Positions 8,933 through 16,626 of a stretch of 64,000 nucleotides of DNA are shown here, in pieces. The stretch is taken from the NCBI GenBank assembly GCA_963975575.1, contig CAXBHL010000009.1:60891-124890 (forward strand), read 5' to 3'. The notes under the pieces were generated by a model that was not told the origin of the DNA, made no database searches, and saw nothing but the letters and a program-made list of their open reading frames with translations. Origin of the DNA: UBA6054 sp963975575. GTDB taxonomy: Bacteria > Planctomycetota > Phycisphaerae > Phycisphaerales > UBA1924. The position numbers were made by a program, and so were the translations under genes. Position 1 is the first letter of the stretch; every line of letters begins with the position of its first letter.

Positions 8933-9151
8933 TTCTTCTTCTCCATTGCCTACGGCGGACTGCAACCGCCAAGGGTCGCACCGGGCCGCCCACCCAACGC
9001 GTGGCGAGGCCTGATGCGATACGGAGAACATGACACACTTGATCCGGGGGTGCAAGAATTGCGCCAAAATTACTTCGGCAGCTCGTCCGAAAACGGGTCC
9101 GGTACGGCGGCGGTCAGGTGTGGAGCGGGGTGATCCGGGCCAAATCTGCCG

Positions 9152-9448
9152 TCAGGCGGTCAGATCCAGGGAGCCCGGGGGGCGGTCTGGGGCTCGATCG
9201 GCGTCGTACGAGCGGCCCTCGCCCGCGATCCGGTCCTCCCGGGCGTCCTCGCGGTCGGCATCGGCCAGCGGGCGGGTGGGGGCGGTCGCCTCCACACGTT
9301 CCAGGGCGTTCTCGAAAGAGTCCGAGTCCGCTTCCGGTGCCCGAGCACCCTTCTCCGCGGCCCGGGCACGCTGATCCAGGGGCCGGCGGGCGTTAGCCGC
9401 CCGCTTGGCCGCCTGGTTGGCGATCTGGTTGGTCACCGGGTCGAACAC
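9152..9448 (-). CDS. Small hypothetical protein, Ala/Arg/Asp-rich
   Basis: 98 residues if the GTG at 9448 is used. An in-frame ATG at 9499 lies inside the terminator hairpin of the upstream gene and is unlikely. The sequence VFDPVTNQIANQAAKRAANARR suggests an amphipathic helix. A strongly charged stretch ends in DREDAREDRIAGEGRSY and PGSLDLTA. There is no signal peptide or membrane span and no family that I can name with confidence. The predicted protein has the composition of a real, soluble planctomycete protein rather than of an antisense shadow, and no other gene occupies the stretch. Start and reality are uncertain. Confidence 0.45.
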   Translation of the reverse strand: MFDPVTNQIANQAAKRAANARRPLDQRARAAEKGARAPEADSDSFENALERVEATAPTRPLADADREDAREDRIAGEGRSYDADRAPDRPPGSLDLTA

Positions 9449-9463
9449 AGAATCAGTATCGGT

Positions 9464-9496
9464 AAAAAAACCCGTGGCGGGCCAGCCGACACGGGT
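9464..9496 (-). terminator. Terminator of PEP-CTERM paralogue B
   Basis: On the minus strand, ACCCGTG and CACGGGT form a 7-bp stem around a GC-rich loop with further internal pairing, directly followed by seven T. It lies 25 bp after the stop of the 9521-10207 gene. Good rho-independent form. Confidence 0.75.
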
Positions 9497-9520
9497 CAAG
9501 ATCCGTAGATGTCCGGCAGG

Positions 9521-10207
9521 TTATCGGCGGCGGCGGGCCATCACCAGCGTGCCGAGGCCCAGAAGGGCGATGGACGAGGGCGAGGGGATGATGCCGGTGA
9601 TCGAGGCGTTGAAGCGCGTGCCGTCGAACAGCTCGTTGCCGTTCGGGTCGATGGCGAAATCGATCACGGAGCCCTGCGCCACGCTGTCGAAGAGCAGGAT
9701 GCTCAGCCCGTCGCTGTCGTTGGGCGTCAGCGTCGTGACCAGCCGCTTGATGCCGTCGATGAACACGTGCAGGCGAACGCCGTCCCCCGCGGTGCCGGCC
9801 TGCGGGCCGCGGCCCAGGTCCATGTTGATCTCGATGTTGCCATCGAAGTCGCTCACCCAGCGCCGGACCGCCCAATGCACGACGCCCTGGCCGGTGGAAG
9901 CCGGGTGCATCAGGTTGGCATCGATCAGCGTCAGGGTGCCGCCGGGCGAGTTATCGACCCACCAGCGGCCGGACTGGTCGTCGTACACGTTCATCAGTTC
10001 GAAATCGGACGGGGTGTACGCCGCGGGCACGTTGCCGTTGTAGTACCCGTAAAACCAACCGTTCTCGCCCTGATCCCCGCCGTAGTCTTCGAGGGAATCG
10101 GCGATCTTGATCGCCGTACCGCCCCCGGGATCACCGAGCCCGGCGGTCGCTGGCGCGACCCCGATCGCGAGCGCGGCCACGCTCGACAGAATTATCGCGT
10201 CTCTCAT
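9521..10207 (-). CDS. PEP-CTERM-like sorted secreted protein (paralogue B)
   Basis: 228 residues. Signal peptide MRDAIILSSVAALAIGVAPATAG; mature part starts with a Gly-rich segment and IADSLEDYGGDQGENGW. The C-terminal sorting signal is PSPSSIALLGLGTLVMARRRR. It shares with paralogue A the N-terminal QGENGWFYGYYN block, the RRWVSD motif and the sorting signal, so the pair arose by duplication. In between it carries a segment about a hydride-like NDSDGLSILLFDSVAQG region that A matches only loosely. ATG 10207 is chosen because GGGAG lies 6-10 nt upstream and the signal peptide begins there. Likely a surface or matrix protein; no catalytic signature is visible. Confidence 0.8.
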   Translation of the reverse strand: MRDAIILSSVAALAIGVAPATAGLGDPGGGTAIKIADSLEDYGGDQGENGWFYGYYNGNVPAAYTPSDFELMNVYDDQSGRWWVDNSPGGTLTLIDANLMHPASTGQGVVHWAVRRWVSDFDGNIEINMDLGRGPQAGTAGDGVRLHVFIDGIKRLVTTLTPNDSDGLSILLFDSVAQGSVIDFAIDPNGNELFDGTRFNASITGIIPSPSSIALLGLGTLVMARRRR

Positions 10208-10348
10208 GTCACACTCCCATAAATAGGTCATCCGGCCGGAAGGGCGGATGCTGTCCTGAGGGAATGTGCCCCGAGAAGGTCCGAGTTGCCATCGATTTGC
10301 CAGATTGCGTCCGAATACCGGCACTTTTTGATTGCGGATCTGCAGATC

Positions 10349-10381
10349 CAAAAAAGAACCGCCATCGGGACGGATGGCGGT
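10349..10381 (-). terminator. Terminator of fabI
   Basis: Minus strand: stem ACCGCCATC / GATGGCGGT (9 bp perfect, 6-nt loop) followed by TCTTTTTT. It lies about 50 bp beyond the fabI stop. Confidence 0.85.
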
Positions 10382-10429
10382 CTCGGGTTCAGGGCGCTCG
10401 ACCTTCGAGAAGCGATCAAAGAGACTGGG

Positions 10430-11212
10430 TCAGATGCCCAGGATGTTCATGCCGCAGTCGACGTAGATGTTCTCGCCGGTGACCCCGCTGCCGAGGTCGC
10501 TGGCGAGGTACACCGCGGTCTTGCCGACGTCCGAGCCCTCCACGCCGCGCCGGAGCGGGCCCTTGGCCTTGGCCATGTCGTCCATGTGGTCCACGCCGCC
10601 GACGGCCGAACTCGCCAAGGTGCGCAGATAGCCCCCGGAAATGGTGTTGACCCGGATGTTCTGCTCGCCCAGCTCGAACGCGAGGTAGCGGCTGGTGGCC
10701 TCGAGGGCGGCCTTGGCCACGCCCATCACGTTGTAGCCGGGGATGACCTTTTCGGCCCCGTAGTAGCTCATGGCCATGATCGACCCGCCGCCGTTGGCGG
10801 CCATCTGGTCCTTGGCCCTGCCGGCCATGGCCGAGAGGGTGTAGGCCGAGATGTCCACCGCGTCGAGATAGGCCTTGCGGGGGGTCACGGAGAACTTGCC
10901 CGGCTGGAGCCAGTCGCGGTCGGCGAAGGCGATGGAGTGGACGAGGAAGTCCAGGCGGGGGAAGTCCTTTTTGTACCGCTCGAACAGGGCGTCGAGGTCG
11001 TCGTCGCTGCCGGCGTCGCAGGGGCACAGCCAGGGGTCGGGGGTGACCTTCTCGGCGGCCTTGCCGGTGCGCCGTTCGTTCTTCTCGCCCGGGATGTGGG
11101 CGTAGGCGCAGGTCGCGCCGTGCTCGGTGAGGGCGCTGGCGATGTGCCAGGCGTACGAGCGGTCGTTGGCGACCCCGACGATCAGACCCTGCTTGCCGTC
11201 CAGAAGACCCAT
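10430..11212 (-). CDS. fabI: Enoyl-[acyl-carrier-protein] reductase (NADH), FabI
   Basis: 260 residues; reduces trans-2-enoyl-ACP in the last step of each fatty-acid elongation cycle. The N-terminal GLIVGVANDRSYAWHIA is the FabI form of the nucleotide-binding loop. The SDR-type active site has the divergent spacing typical of FabI: YGAEKVIPGYNVMGVAKAALE, with Tyr and Lys separated by six residues. RVNTISGGYLRTLA is the C-terminal substrate loop. Start ATG 11212 has AAGGAG at perfect spacing; 35 in-frame upstream codons are non-coding in character. Monocistronic with its own terminator, divergent from nadC across 137 bp. Confidence 0.95.
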   Translation of the reverse strand: MGLLDGKQGLIVGVANDRSYAWHIASALTEHGATCAYAHIPGEKNERRTGKAAEKVTPDPWLCPCDAGSDDDLDALFERYKKDFPRLDFLVHSIAFADRDWLQPGKFSVTPRKAYLDAVDISAYTLSAMAGRAKDQMAANGGGSIMAMSYYGAEKVIPGYNVMGVAKAALEATSRYLAFELGEQNIRVNTISGGYLRTLASSAVGGVDHMDDMAKAKGPLRRGVEGSDVGKTAVYLASDLGSGVTGENIYVDCGMNILGI

Positions 11213-11336
11213 GCCGACTCCTTGCTGATGCCTGCGCCGGGCGGGCCGAAGGGCCCCGCCGGCGTGCGGAACGTAGGAAAGGACGGGCCCGGGATCCGGC
11301 CCCGACGAGAGGGGCATGGTAGGAAAGCGGGGCGCG

Positions 11337-11342
11337 TACGAT
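11337..11342 (+). promoter_or_regulatory. -10 element for leaderless nadC
   Basis: TACGAT with 7 nt (CGGCCCC) before the ATG at 11350; no ribosome-binding sequence in between or upstream. Positional inference. Confidence 0.55.
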
Positions 11343-11349
11343 CGGCCCC

Positions 11350-12294
11350 ATGGAGCCGCTGAGCGCGATCGACCCCAACGCCGTGCCCTTGCCCGACCTG
11401 GCGGTGGCGATCGCCCGGACGGGGCTGGTCCGGCGCCTGCTCGAGCTGGCCCGGGACGAGGACCTGGGCGTTCCGCCCCGGGATCCGACGGGGGAGCTGA
11501 TCTTCGAACGGTCCGACCGACGGCGCGTGCGTCTGGCGGCCCGCTCCGCGGGGGTCGCGGCCGGGCTGGCCTTCGTGCCCGAGGTGGTCTCGGTCTTCGC
11601 CGAGTCCGGCGAGCCCATCGGGTTCACCGCGACCGCCCACGACGGGGCCGCCATCCGGCCGGGCGACACGCTGGCCGAGCTGGAGGGCAGCGCGCGGGCC
11701 CTGGTGCGGATCGAGCGGACCATGCTGAACCTGACGGCCCGGCTCAGCGGGGTGGCCACCCGCACGGGCCTGTTCGTCCGCGCGGTGGAGGGCACCGGCG
11801 CCCGCATCTGCGACACCCGCAAGACCACGCCGGGGATGCGCCTGCTGGAGAAGTACGCCGTCCGCTGCGGCGGGGGCGTCTGCCACCGCATGGGCCTGCA
11901 CGACGCCGTGCTGATCAAGGACAACCACATCGCCGGGCTCTCCGCGTCCGAGCTGTCGGAAACGCTCGCCCGCGTGGCGACCCGGGCCAAGGGCCACGGC
12001 GGGGTGCTGCGGTTCGTGCAGGTCGAGGTGGACACGATGGACCAACTCGACCACGTGCTGGGCCTGCCCGCGGGCCTGATCGACATGGTGCTGCTGGACA
12101 ACATGGGCTGCGACCTGCTGGCCGAGGCCGTCCGCCGGCGCGACGAGCGCTGCCCGCGCCTGATCACCGAGGCCTCGGGCGGCGTGACGCTGGACACGGT
12201 GCGCGCCATCGCCGAGACCGGCGTGGACCGGGTGTCGGTGGGGGGGCTGACGCACCAGGCGGTGTCGCTGGACCTCGGGCTGGACGCGGTGTGA
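11350..12294 (+). CDS. nadC: Nicotinate-nucleotide pyrophosphorylase (quinolinate phosphoribosyltransferase)
   Basis: 314 residues; converts quinolinate and PRPP to nicotinate mononucleotide, the entry point to NAD. Family motifs: IERTMLNLTARLSGVAT, CDTRKTTPGMRLLEKYAV, the CGGG and CHRMGLHD segment, LIKDNHIA, VEVDTMDQ and a phosphate-loop region near ITEASGGV and VSVGGLTH. The N-terminus has about 20 residues more than the E. coli protein. The start is supported by the TACGAT box 7 nt upstream and not by a Shine-Dalgarno site. Its stop overlaps the start of birA (GTGA), making a two-gene cofactor operon. Confidence 0.95.
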   Translation: MEPLSAIDPNAVPLPDLAVAIARTGLVRRLLELARDEDLGVPPRDPTGELIFERSDRRRVRLAARSAGVAAGLAFVPEVVSVFAESGEPIGFTATAHDGAAIRPGDTLAELEGSARALVRIERTMLNLTARLSGVATRTGLFVRAVEGTGARICDTRKTTPGMRLLEKYAVRCGGGVCHRMGLHDAVLIKDNHIAGLSASELSETLARVATRAKGHGGVLRFVQVEVDTMDQLDHVLGLPAGLIDMVLLDNMGCDLLAEAVRRRDERCPRLITEASGGVTLDTVRAIAETGVDRVSVGGLTHQAVSLDLGLDAV

Positions 12295-13133
12295 GCACGG
12301 GGGGGCACGAGGACCTGGCCGGCTGGACGGACGCGATCGAGGCGGCGTTGCCGGGCATCGAGCAATGCTGCGTGGCGCGGGTGGCGGTGTACGCGAAGAC
12401 GGGCAGCACGCAGGACGCCGCGTGGCGGCACCGGCCGGTGGATGAAGATGTCGGTGGCGTGGTCGTGGTCGCGTCGGTCCAGACCGACGGGCGCGGCCAG
12501 CGCGGGCGGCGGTGGGACGACGGCGAGGCACGGACGCTGCCGGTGTCGTTCGCGCTGCGTACCGCGCTGACGGATGTCGGCTTGGCTGCGCGGGCTGGCC
12601 TCGGGGCGTTGGAGGCGTGCCGCGCGGCGGCATCGGGTGCGGACATCCGCATCAAGTGGCCCAATGACATCGTGGTGCGGGATGGGTCCGGTGACCGCAA
12701 ACTCGCCGGCGTGCTGGTCGAGCGCCGCGAGGGCGTGGCGGTGGTGGGGGTGGGCGTCAATGTATCGCAGACCCGCGACGAAATGGCCGCGGCGGGGCTT
12801 GGCGGGGCGTGCTCGCTGGCGATGCTGGGCGGCAAGGCGAATCGGCTGATGCTCGCGATCGACCTGATCGCGGGGATGAGCCGGTGGCTCGCGGCGGACG
12901 AGGACGCGGTGCGGGCTTGCTGGGCCGGGCACGACGCGATGCTTGGCACGCGGCGGGTGTTCGTGGTGGGGGGGGAGCGGGTCGAGGGGGAGGTGGTCGG
13001 CTTGGATCCGCTGGGCGTGATCCGGGTGCGGACGGGGGCGGGGGAGGTCGCGGTGCCGGTGGAGCGGGCGGTGGTGGCGGCAGCGACCGATGAGGCGCGA
13101 TCGAAAGAGCCCCGGAGGGGCTCAGGGTTGTAG
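12291..13133 (+). CDS. birA: Biotin-[acetyl-CoA-carboxylase] ligase (BirA type, catalytic domain only)
   Basis: 280 residues. Attaches biotin to carrier proteins through biotinyl-AMP. Motifs: KTGSTQDAA, the biotin-loop QTDGRGQRGRRW, KWPNDIVV, KLAGVLVE and GVGVNVSQT, followed by the C-terminal SH3-like domain. No N-terminal helix-turn-helix is present, so it should not act as a repressor (class I ligase). GTG start at 12291 overlaps the nadC stop by 4 nt, giving translational coupling. The last codons (ARSKEPRRGSGL) and the TAG stop lie inside an inverted repeat that begins at 13106, so the natural C-terminus was probably altered by that repeat. Confidence 0.92.
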   Translation: MSTGGHEDLAGWTDAIEAALPGIEQCCVARVAVYAKTGSTQDAAWRHRPVDEDVGGVVVVASVQTDGRGQRGRRWDDGEARTLPVSFALRTALTDVGLAARAGLGALEACRAAASGADIRIKWPNDIVVRDGSGDRKLAGVLVERREGVAVVGVGVNVSQTRDEMAAAGLGGACSLAMLGGKANRLMLAIDLIAGMSRWLAADEDAVRACWAGHDAMLGTRRVFVVGGERVEGEVVGLDPLGVIRVRTGAGEVAVPVERAVVAAATDEARSKEPRRGSGL

Positions 13134-13385
13134 CCACGGGTGGAGCGCAGCGCAACCCGTGGATGATCGCAGCGCCAACATCTTGACCCCGGAGGGGTCA
13201 TGGAGACTTGAGGATCCCCGTCGAGTTCGCGGTCTCGCAAACCGACGCCTCGCGCATCCCGAAGATCATCGCGGATCCTTAAACTTCCGTGACCCCTCCG
13301 GGGTCAAATCATCGGAGTCTGGGCTTGTCCACGGGTTGCGCTGCGCTCCACCCGTGGCTACACCCTTGCGCCCCTCCGGGGCTCT
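13106..13385. repeat. Large inverted repeat (112-bp arms), planctomycete intergenic palindrome
   Basis: Left arm 13106-13217 and right arm 13273-13385 are near reverse complements separated by 55 bp. Each arm begins AGAGCCCCGGAGGGGC, contains GTAGCCACGGGTGGAGCGCA and ACCCGTGG (itself palindromic), then TTGACCCCGGAGGGGTCA, and ends at GGATCC. The left arm overlaps the last nine codons of birA and supplies its stop. Several spurious reading frames in both strands come from this element. I recall similar palindromes in many planctomycete genomes. It fills the birA-HIT gap (13134-13442). Confidence 0.85.
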
Positions 13386-13442
13386 AAGAGATCCGGTCGA
13401 AACTCAGGCGGGAGTTGCCAAGTGCTTTCATCCAAGCACCTT

Positions 13443-13895
13443 TCACAGCAGCCGTTTGATGTGCTTGCCGATCTCGAGGGCCTCTTCCTGGGTCAGGGTG
13501 CCGGTCTTCCAAGAGAACTCCAGGCCGGGGCCGTTGTCCTTGTCGGGCTTGCCGCTGACCGGCGCTCCGCGGCCTTTGAACCGCGGGATCACGTGGAAGT
13601 GGACGTGGGGGACGGCCTGGCCGGCGTCGGCGCCGTTGTTCTGCAGGATGTTGACCGCGGTCGCGCCGGTGATCTTCTTGAGGGCGCGGACGATGCGGGG
13701 CAGCACCTTGCCCACCGCCGCGGCGTACTCGTCCGACAGCGTGTCGATCGACTCGGCCGGCTCCTTGGGGATCACGAGGGCGTGGCCCTCGGAGAGGGGG
13801 TTGATGTCCAGGATCGCGATGACGTGGTCGTCCTCGTAGATCTTGTGGGAGGGGACTTCACCGCGGATGATTTTCGAGAAGATGGAATCGGTCAT
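13443..13895 (-). CDS. HIT family nucleotide-binding hydrolase
   Basis: 150 residues with the histidine triad HVHFHVIPR at about 105-113; the middle His is the nucleophile that splits nucleoside phosphoramidates or dinucleotides. N-terminus SIFSKIIRGEVPSHKIYED and LDINPLSEGHALVIPKEP are typical of the HINT/HIT-like branch. Substrate in this organism is unknown. The GT repeat after the triad (FKGRGAPVSGKPDKDNG) is longer than usual. Leaderless start predicted: TACCAT ends 5 nt before the ATG at 13895. Divergent from mutL across 77 bp. Confidence 0.9.
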   Translation of the reverse strand: MTDSIFSKIIRGEVPSHKIYEDDHVIAILDINPLSEGHALVIPKEPAESIDTLSDEYAAAVGKVLPRIVRALKKITGATAVNILQNNGADAGQAVPHVHFHVIPRFKGRGAPVSGKPDKDNGPGLEFSWKTGTLTQEEALEIGKHIKRLL

Positions 13896-13900
13896 GGCCC

Positions 13901-13906
13901 ATGGTA
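13901..13906 (-). promoter_or_regulatory. -10 element for leaderless HIT gene
   Basis: Minus-strand TACCAT with a 5-nt spacer (GGGCC) to the ATG at 13895. No Shine-Dalgarno site. Confidence 0.5.
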
Positions 13907-13961
13907 TCGGCCACGCGGCCCGTGTTCCGGGCGATTCGGCGGGCCGTCGGGCCGGGACGCG

Positions 13962-13967
13962 TACGAT
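13962..13967 (+). promoter_or_regulatory. -10 element for leaderless mutL
   Basis: TACGAT with a 5-nt spacer (CGGGC) to the ATG at 13973; same hexamer as before nadC, miaB and purQ. Confidence 0.55.
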
Positions 13968-13972
13968 CGGGC

Positions 13973-15946
13973 ATGCCCACGGAAGGGACCATCCAGACCG
14001 CCCCCGGCGGCCCGACGAAGGGGTCGGGCGGGCGGGTGCCGATCCGGACCCTGCCCGCCCTGCTGGTCAACCAGATCGCCGCGGGCGAGGTGATCGAGCG
14101 GCCCGCGTCGGTGGTCAAGGAGGTCGTCGAGAACGCGATCGACGCCGGGGCGACGCGGGTGGAGGTCGAACTCGAGGGCGGGGGCATCGAGCTGATCCGC
14201 GTGTCCGACGACGGGCACGGCATCCCGCCCGACGAGATGCCGCTGGCGATCGCGCCGCACGCGACGAGCAAGATCCGGGCGGCGGACGACCTCGACCGCA
14301 TCGGCACCATGGGTTTCCGCGGGGAGGCGCTGGCGTCGATCGCGTCGGTGTCCCGCCTGCGGATCGTCTCGCGGGCCGCGGGCGAGGCCGAGGGGCGCGA
14401 GATCGCGGTCGAGGGCGACCTGATCCAGCCGGCCCGCCCGGCGTCGCGGTCGGTGGGCACCACGCTGGAGGTCCGCAACCTGTTCTTCAACACGCCCGCG
14501 CGGCGGAAGTTCCTGCGCACGCCGGCGACCGAGCAGACGCGGTGCATCGACTGGATCAAGGACCTGGCGATGGCCCACCCCGCCCTGGCGGTGCGGTGCG
14601 TATGCGACGGCCACGCCCGGCTGGACCTGCCTCCCGGCCAGACGCCACGCCAGCGGGCGGTGGCGATTCTGGGCAAGGAGCTCGAGGACCAGCTGGTCGA
14701 GGTGTCGGTGGACCGCTTCGACGACGCGCGGGGCGTGCTGGTGTGGGGGCTGGTGGGGCTGCCGTCGATCGCGCGGGCCACGGCCAAGTCCCAGCACGTG
14801 TTCCTCAACGGGCGGACCATCCGCGACAAGACCGTGTCGCACGCGCTGCGGGAGGCCTACCGCGGGCTGATCGAGCCCGGGCGGCACCCGACCGCGGTGC
14901 TGATGATCGAGATGTCGCCCTCGGCGGTGGATGTGAACGTGCACCCGGCCAAGCTGGAGGTGCGATTCCGAGACCAGTCGATGGTGCACCGGGCGATCTA
15001 CCACGGGGTCAAGGACGCGCTGCAGCGGGCCGACGTGACGCCGACGGCGTTGCAGCGCCTGCCGGGGCTGGGCGCGGGCGGTCCGGGCAACCCGTTCGGG
15101 GCATCGTTCGCGACGGGGCCGGGGGCCGGGCACGCGTTCGCGTCGCCCCCGCCGCCGGTGGACCGGCAGGTGGATCGGCTGGTCGAGTATCTCAAAACGC
15201 GGCCCGCGCCGGCGGACGAGGCCGAGCCCGCGACGCCGGAACGCCTGCGTGAGGAACTCAAGCGGGTGCTCGATGAGCCCGCAGGCGAGCGGGACCCGTC
15301 CGACGCGGACCGTCCGTCGTTCGCCGATGCCGAGCGTGCGGCGGCGGACCTGCCCCGCGTGCGTCCGGCCGACCGGGTGCTGCAGGTCCACTCGAGTTAC
15401 CTGATCACGCAGGACGCGCACGGCGTGGTCATCATCGATCAGCACGCCCTGCACGAGCGGGTGATGTTCGAGAAGCTGCTCGCCCGCGTCACGGCCGGCA
15501 CCGCGCTGGAGCAGCAGCGCCTGCTGACTCCGATCGTCATCGAGTCCTCCCGCGGCGTGGTCGATGCGCTCGGCGAACTGGCCGCCCTGTTCGGGCGGCT
15601 GGGCTTCGAGATCGACGCCATGGGACCCAGATCCGTCGGCGTGCGGGCGGTGCCGACCTTCCTCGTTTCGCGGGGGGTCGAGCCGGGGGCGTTCGTCGAG
15701 GAGCTGCTGGAGAAGTCGGTCCACGACGGCTTCACGCCCGACAGCGAAGAGGCGCTGCACGAGGTGCTGGACATGATGGCCTGCAAGGCGGCGGTCAAGG
15801 CCGGAGACCGGCTCAGCGACGACGAGATGGACGAGCTGATGCGCCTGCGCGAGTCGGTCGAGCGTTCGGGATCCTGCCCGCACGGGCGGGCGACCACGGT
15901 GCGGCTGACGATCGCGGAGCTTGAGAAGCTCTTCGACCGACGCTGA
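13973..15946 (+). CDS. mutL: DNA mismatch repair protein MutL (endonuclease-competent)
   Basis: 657 residues. GHKL ATPase domain at the N-terminus: QIAAGEVIERPASVVKEVVENAIDAG, DDGHGIP and TMGFRGEALASIASVS. A transducer domain follows (FLNGRTIRDK, VDVNVHPAKLEVRF). After a Pro-rich linker, the C-terminal dimerisation domain has DQHALHERVMFE, matching DQHA(x)2E(x)4E. It also has MACKAAVKAGD and CPHGRATTV. These are the metal-binding endonuclease motifs found in MutL of bacteria that lack MutH, so this protein should nick DNA itself. No mutS is nearby. Start at 13973 is supported by the leaderless TACGAT box; upstream in-frame codons overlap the divergent HIT promoter. Confidence 0.95.
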   Translation: MPTEGTIQTAPGGPTKGSGGRVPIRTLPALLVNQIAAGEVIERPASVVKEVVENAIDAGATRVEVELEGGGIELIRVSDDGHGIPPDEMPLAIAPHATSKIRAADDLDRIGTMGFRGEALASIASVSRLRIVSRAAGEAEGREIAVEGDLIQPARPASRSVGTTLEVRNLFFNTPARRKFLRTPATEQTRCIDWIKDLAMAHPALAVRCVCDGHARLDLPPGQTPRQRAVAILGKELEDQLVEVSVDRFDDARGVLVWGLVGLPSIARATAKSQHVFLNGRTIRDKTVSHALREAYRGLIEPGRHPTAVLMIEMSPSAVDVNVHPAKLEVRFRDQSMVHRAIYHGVKDALQRADVTPTALQRLPGLGAGGPGNPFGASFATGPGAGHAFASPPPPVDRQVDRLVEYLKTRPAPADEAEPATPERLREELKRVLDEPAGERDPSDADRPSFADAERAAADLPRVRPADRVLQVHSSYLITQDAHGVVIIDQHALHERVMFEKLLARVTAGTALEQQRLLTPIVIESSRGVVDALGELAALFGRLGFEIDAMGPRSVGVRAVPTFLVSRGVEPGAFVEELLEKSVHDGFTPDSEEALHEVLDMMACKAAVKAGDRLSDDEMDELMRLRESVERSGSCPHGRATTVRLTIAELEKLFDRR

Positions 15947-15962
15947 GATCATGGAAGAGCAA

Positions 15963-15984
15963 CGCCCCGCGTTGCCGCGGGGCG
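15963..15984 (+). terminator. Hairpin after mutL
   Basis: CGCCCCGCG and CGCGGGGCG form a perfect 9-bp stem with a TTGC loop, 17 bp after the mutL stop. There is no T-run on the plus strand. It lies between converging genes and may serve both. Confidence 0.5.
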
Positions 15985-16051
15985 CCGTATGAAAAACGTG
16001 TCCCGCGGAGCCGAGCGGGGCACGGTTGGTTGTGATGGGCCACGCCCGGGA

Positions 16052-16558
16052 TCAGCGGGAGGCGAGCATCGCGAGCCGGTTGATGGCGTGCTCGGCCAGG
16101 TCGGTCAGCTGAGAATCCGCGTTGCGTTCCTCGCGGAGCGATTCGGTGAGCAGTTCGTGGGCCTCGTCCAATCCGAGCACGCGTGCGAAGGCGCGGAGCG
16201 TGCCGTAGGTTGCGATCTCGTAGTGCTCGACCTTCTGCGCGGCGCAGATGATGGCCGCGTCGCGGGCCTCGGGGTCCGCGTCCTCGCCGAGGATCTCGGC
16301 GCCTTCTTCGATCAGGCCCTCCATCGCCTTGCAGCGGTGGCCGCCGGGGCGGAAGTCGAGCGTGGCGAAGATCCGCTCGAGCCGGGTGATCTGGCCCTTG
16401 GTCTCCTCGAGGTGGTCGCGGAACGCCTGCTCGAGCCGGGCGTTGGTGGCGCCGGCGGCCATCTTGGGCAGGGCCTCGACGAGCTGATTCTCGGCGCTGT
16501 GCATGTCCTTGAGTTGGGCGACGAACACCTTGTGGAGATCGTCGAGCTTGAGCGGCAT
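16052..16558 (-). CDS. Ferritin-like DUF892 / YciE-type protein
   Basis: 168 residues, all helical. Diagnostic sequence: LHKVFVAQLKDMHSAENQLV, HLEETKGQITRLERIF, CKAMEGLIEEGAEIL, AAQKVEHYEIATYGTL and LLTESLREERNADSQLT. The Glu/His pattern (E in the first helix, E-x-H/E-H in later helices) matches the diiron site of the ferritin-like DUF892 family. Members are linked to osmotic, desiccation or general stress. GAAAGGA lies before ATG 16558. It is 68 bp downstream of a glycine-rich stress-type protein on the same strand, so a two-gene stress unit is likely. Confidence 0.85.
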   Translation of the reverse strand: MPLKLDDLHKVFVAQLKDMHSAENQLVEALPKMAAGATNARLEQAFRDHLEETKGQITRLERIFATLDFRPGGHRCKAMEGLIEEGAEILGEDADPEARDAAIICAAQKVEHYEIATYGTLRAFARVLGLDEAHELLTESLREERNADSQLTDLAEHAINRLAMLASR

Positions 16559-16626
16559 GGCGGGGGTCCTTTCGGTTGGTGGGCGCCCGGGGGGTGCGGG
16601 CTCGGACGGGGACGTGGGCGGGGAGA

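Noticed and set aside
10416..12932. An 838-codon minus-strand frame over nadC and birA
   Set aside because: Composition is Arg/Pro/His-heavy without any motif, and it is antisense to genes with clear motifs.
13090..13839. Open frame through the 112-bp inverted repeat
   Set aside because: The translated repeat (e.g. GCSHGWSAAQPVD and LRCAPPVATPL) is the known type of spurious product of this palindrome, and it runs into antisense of the HIT gene.
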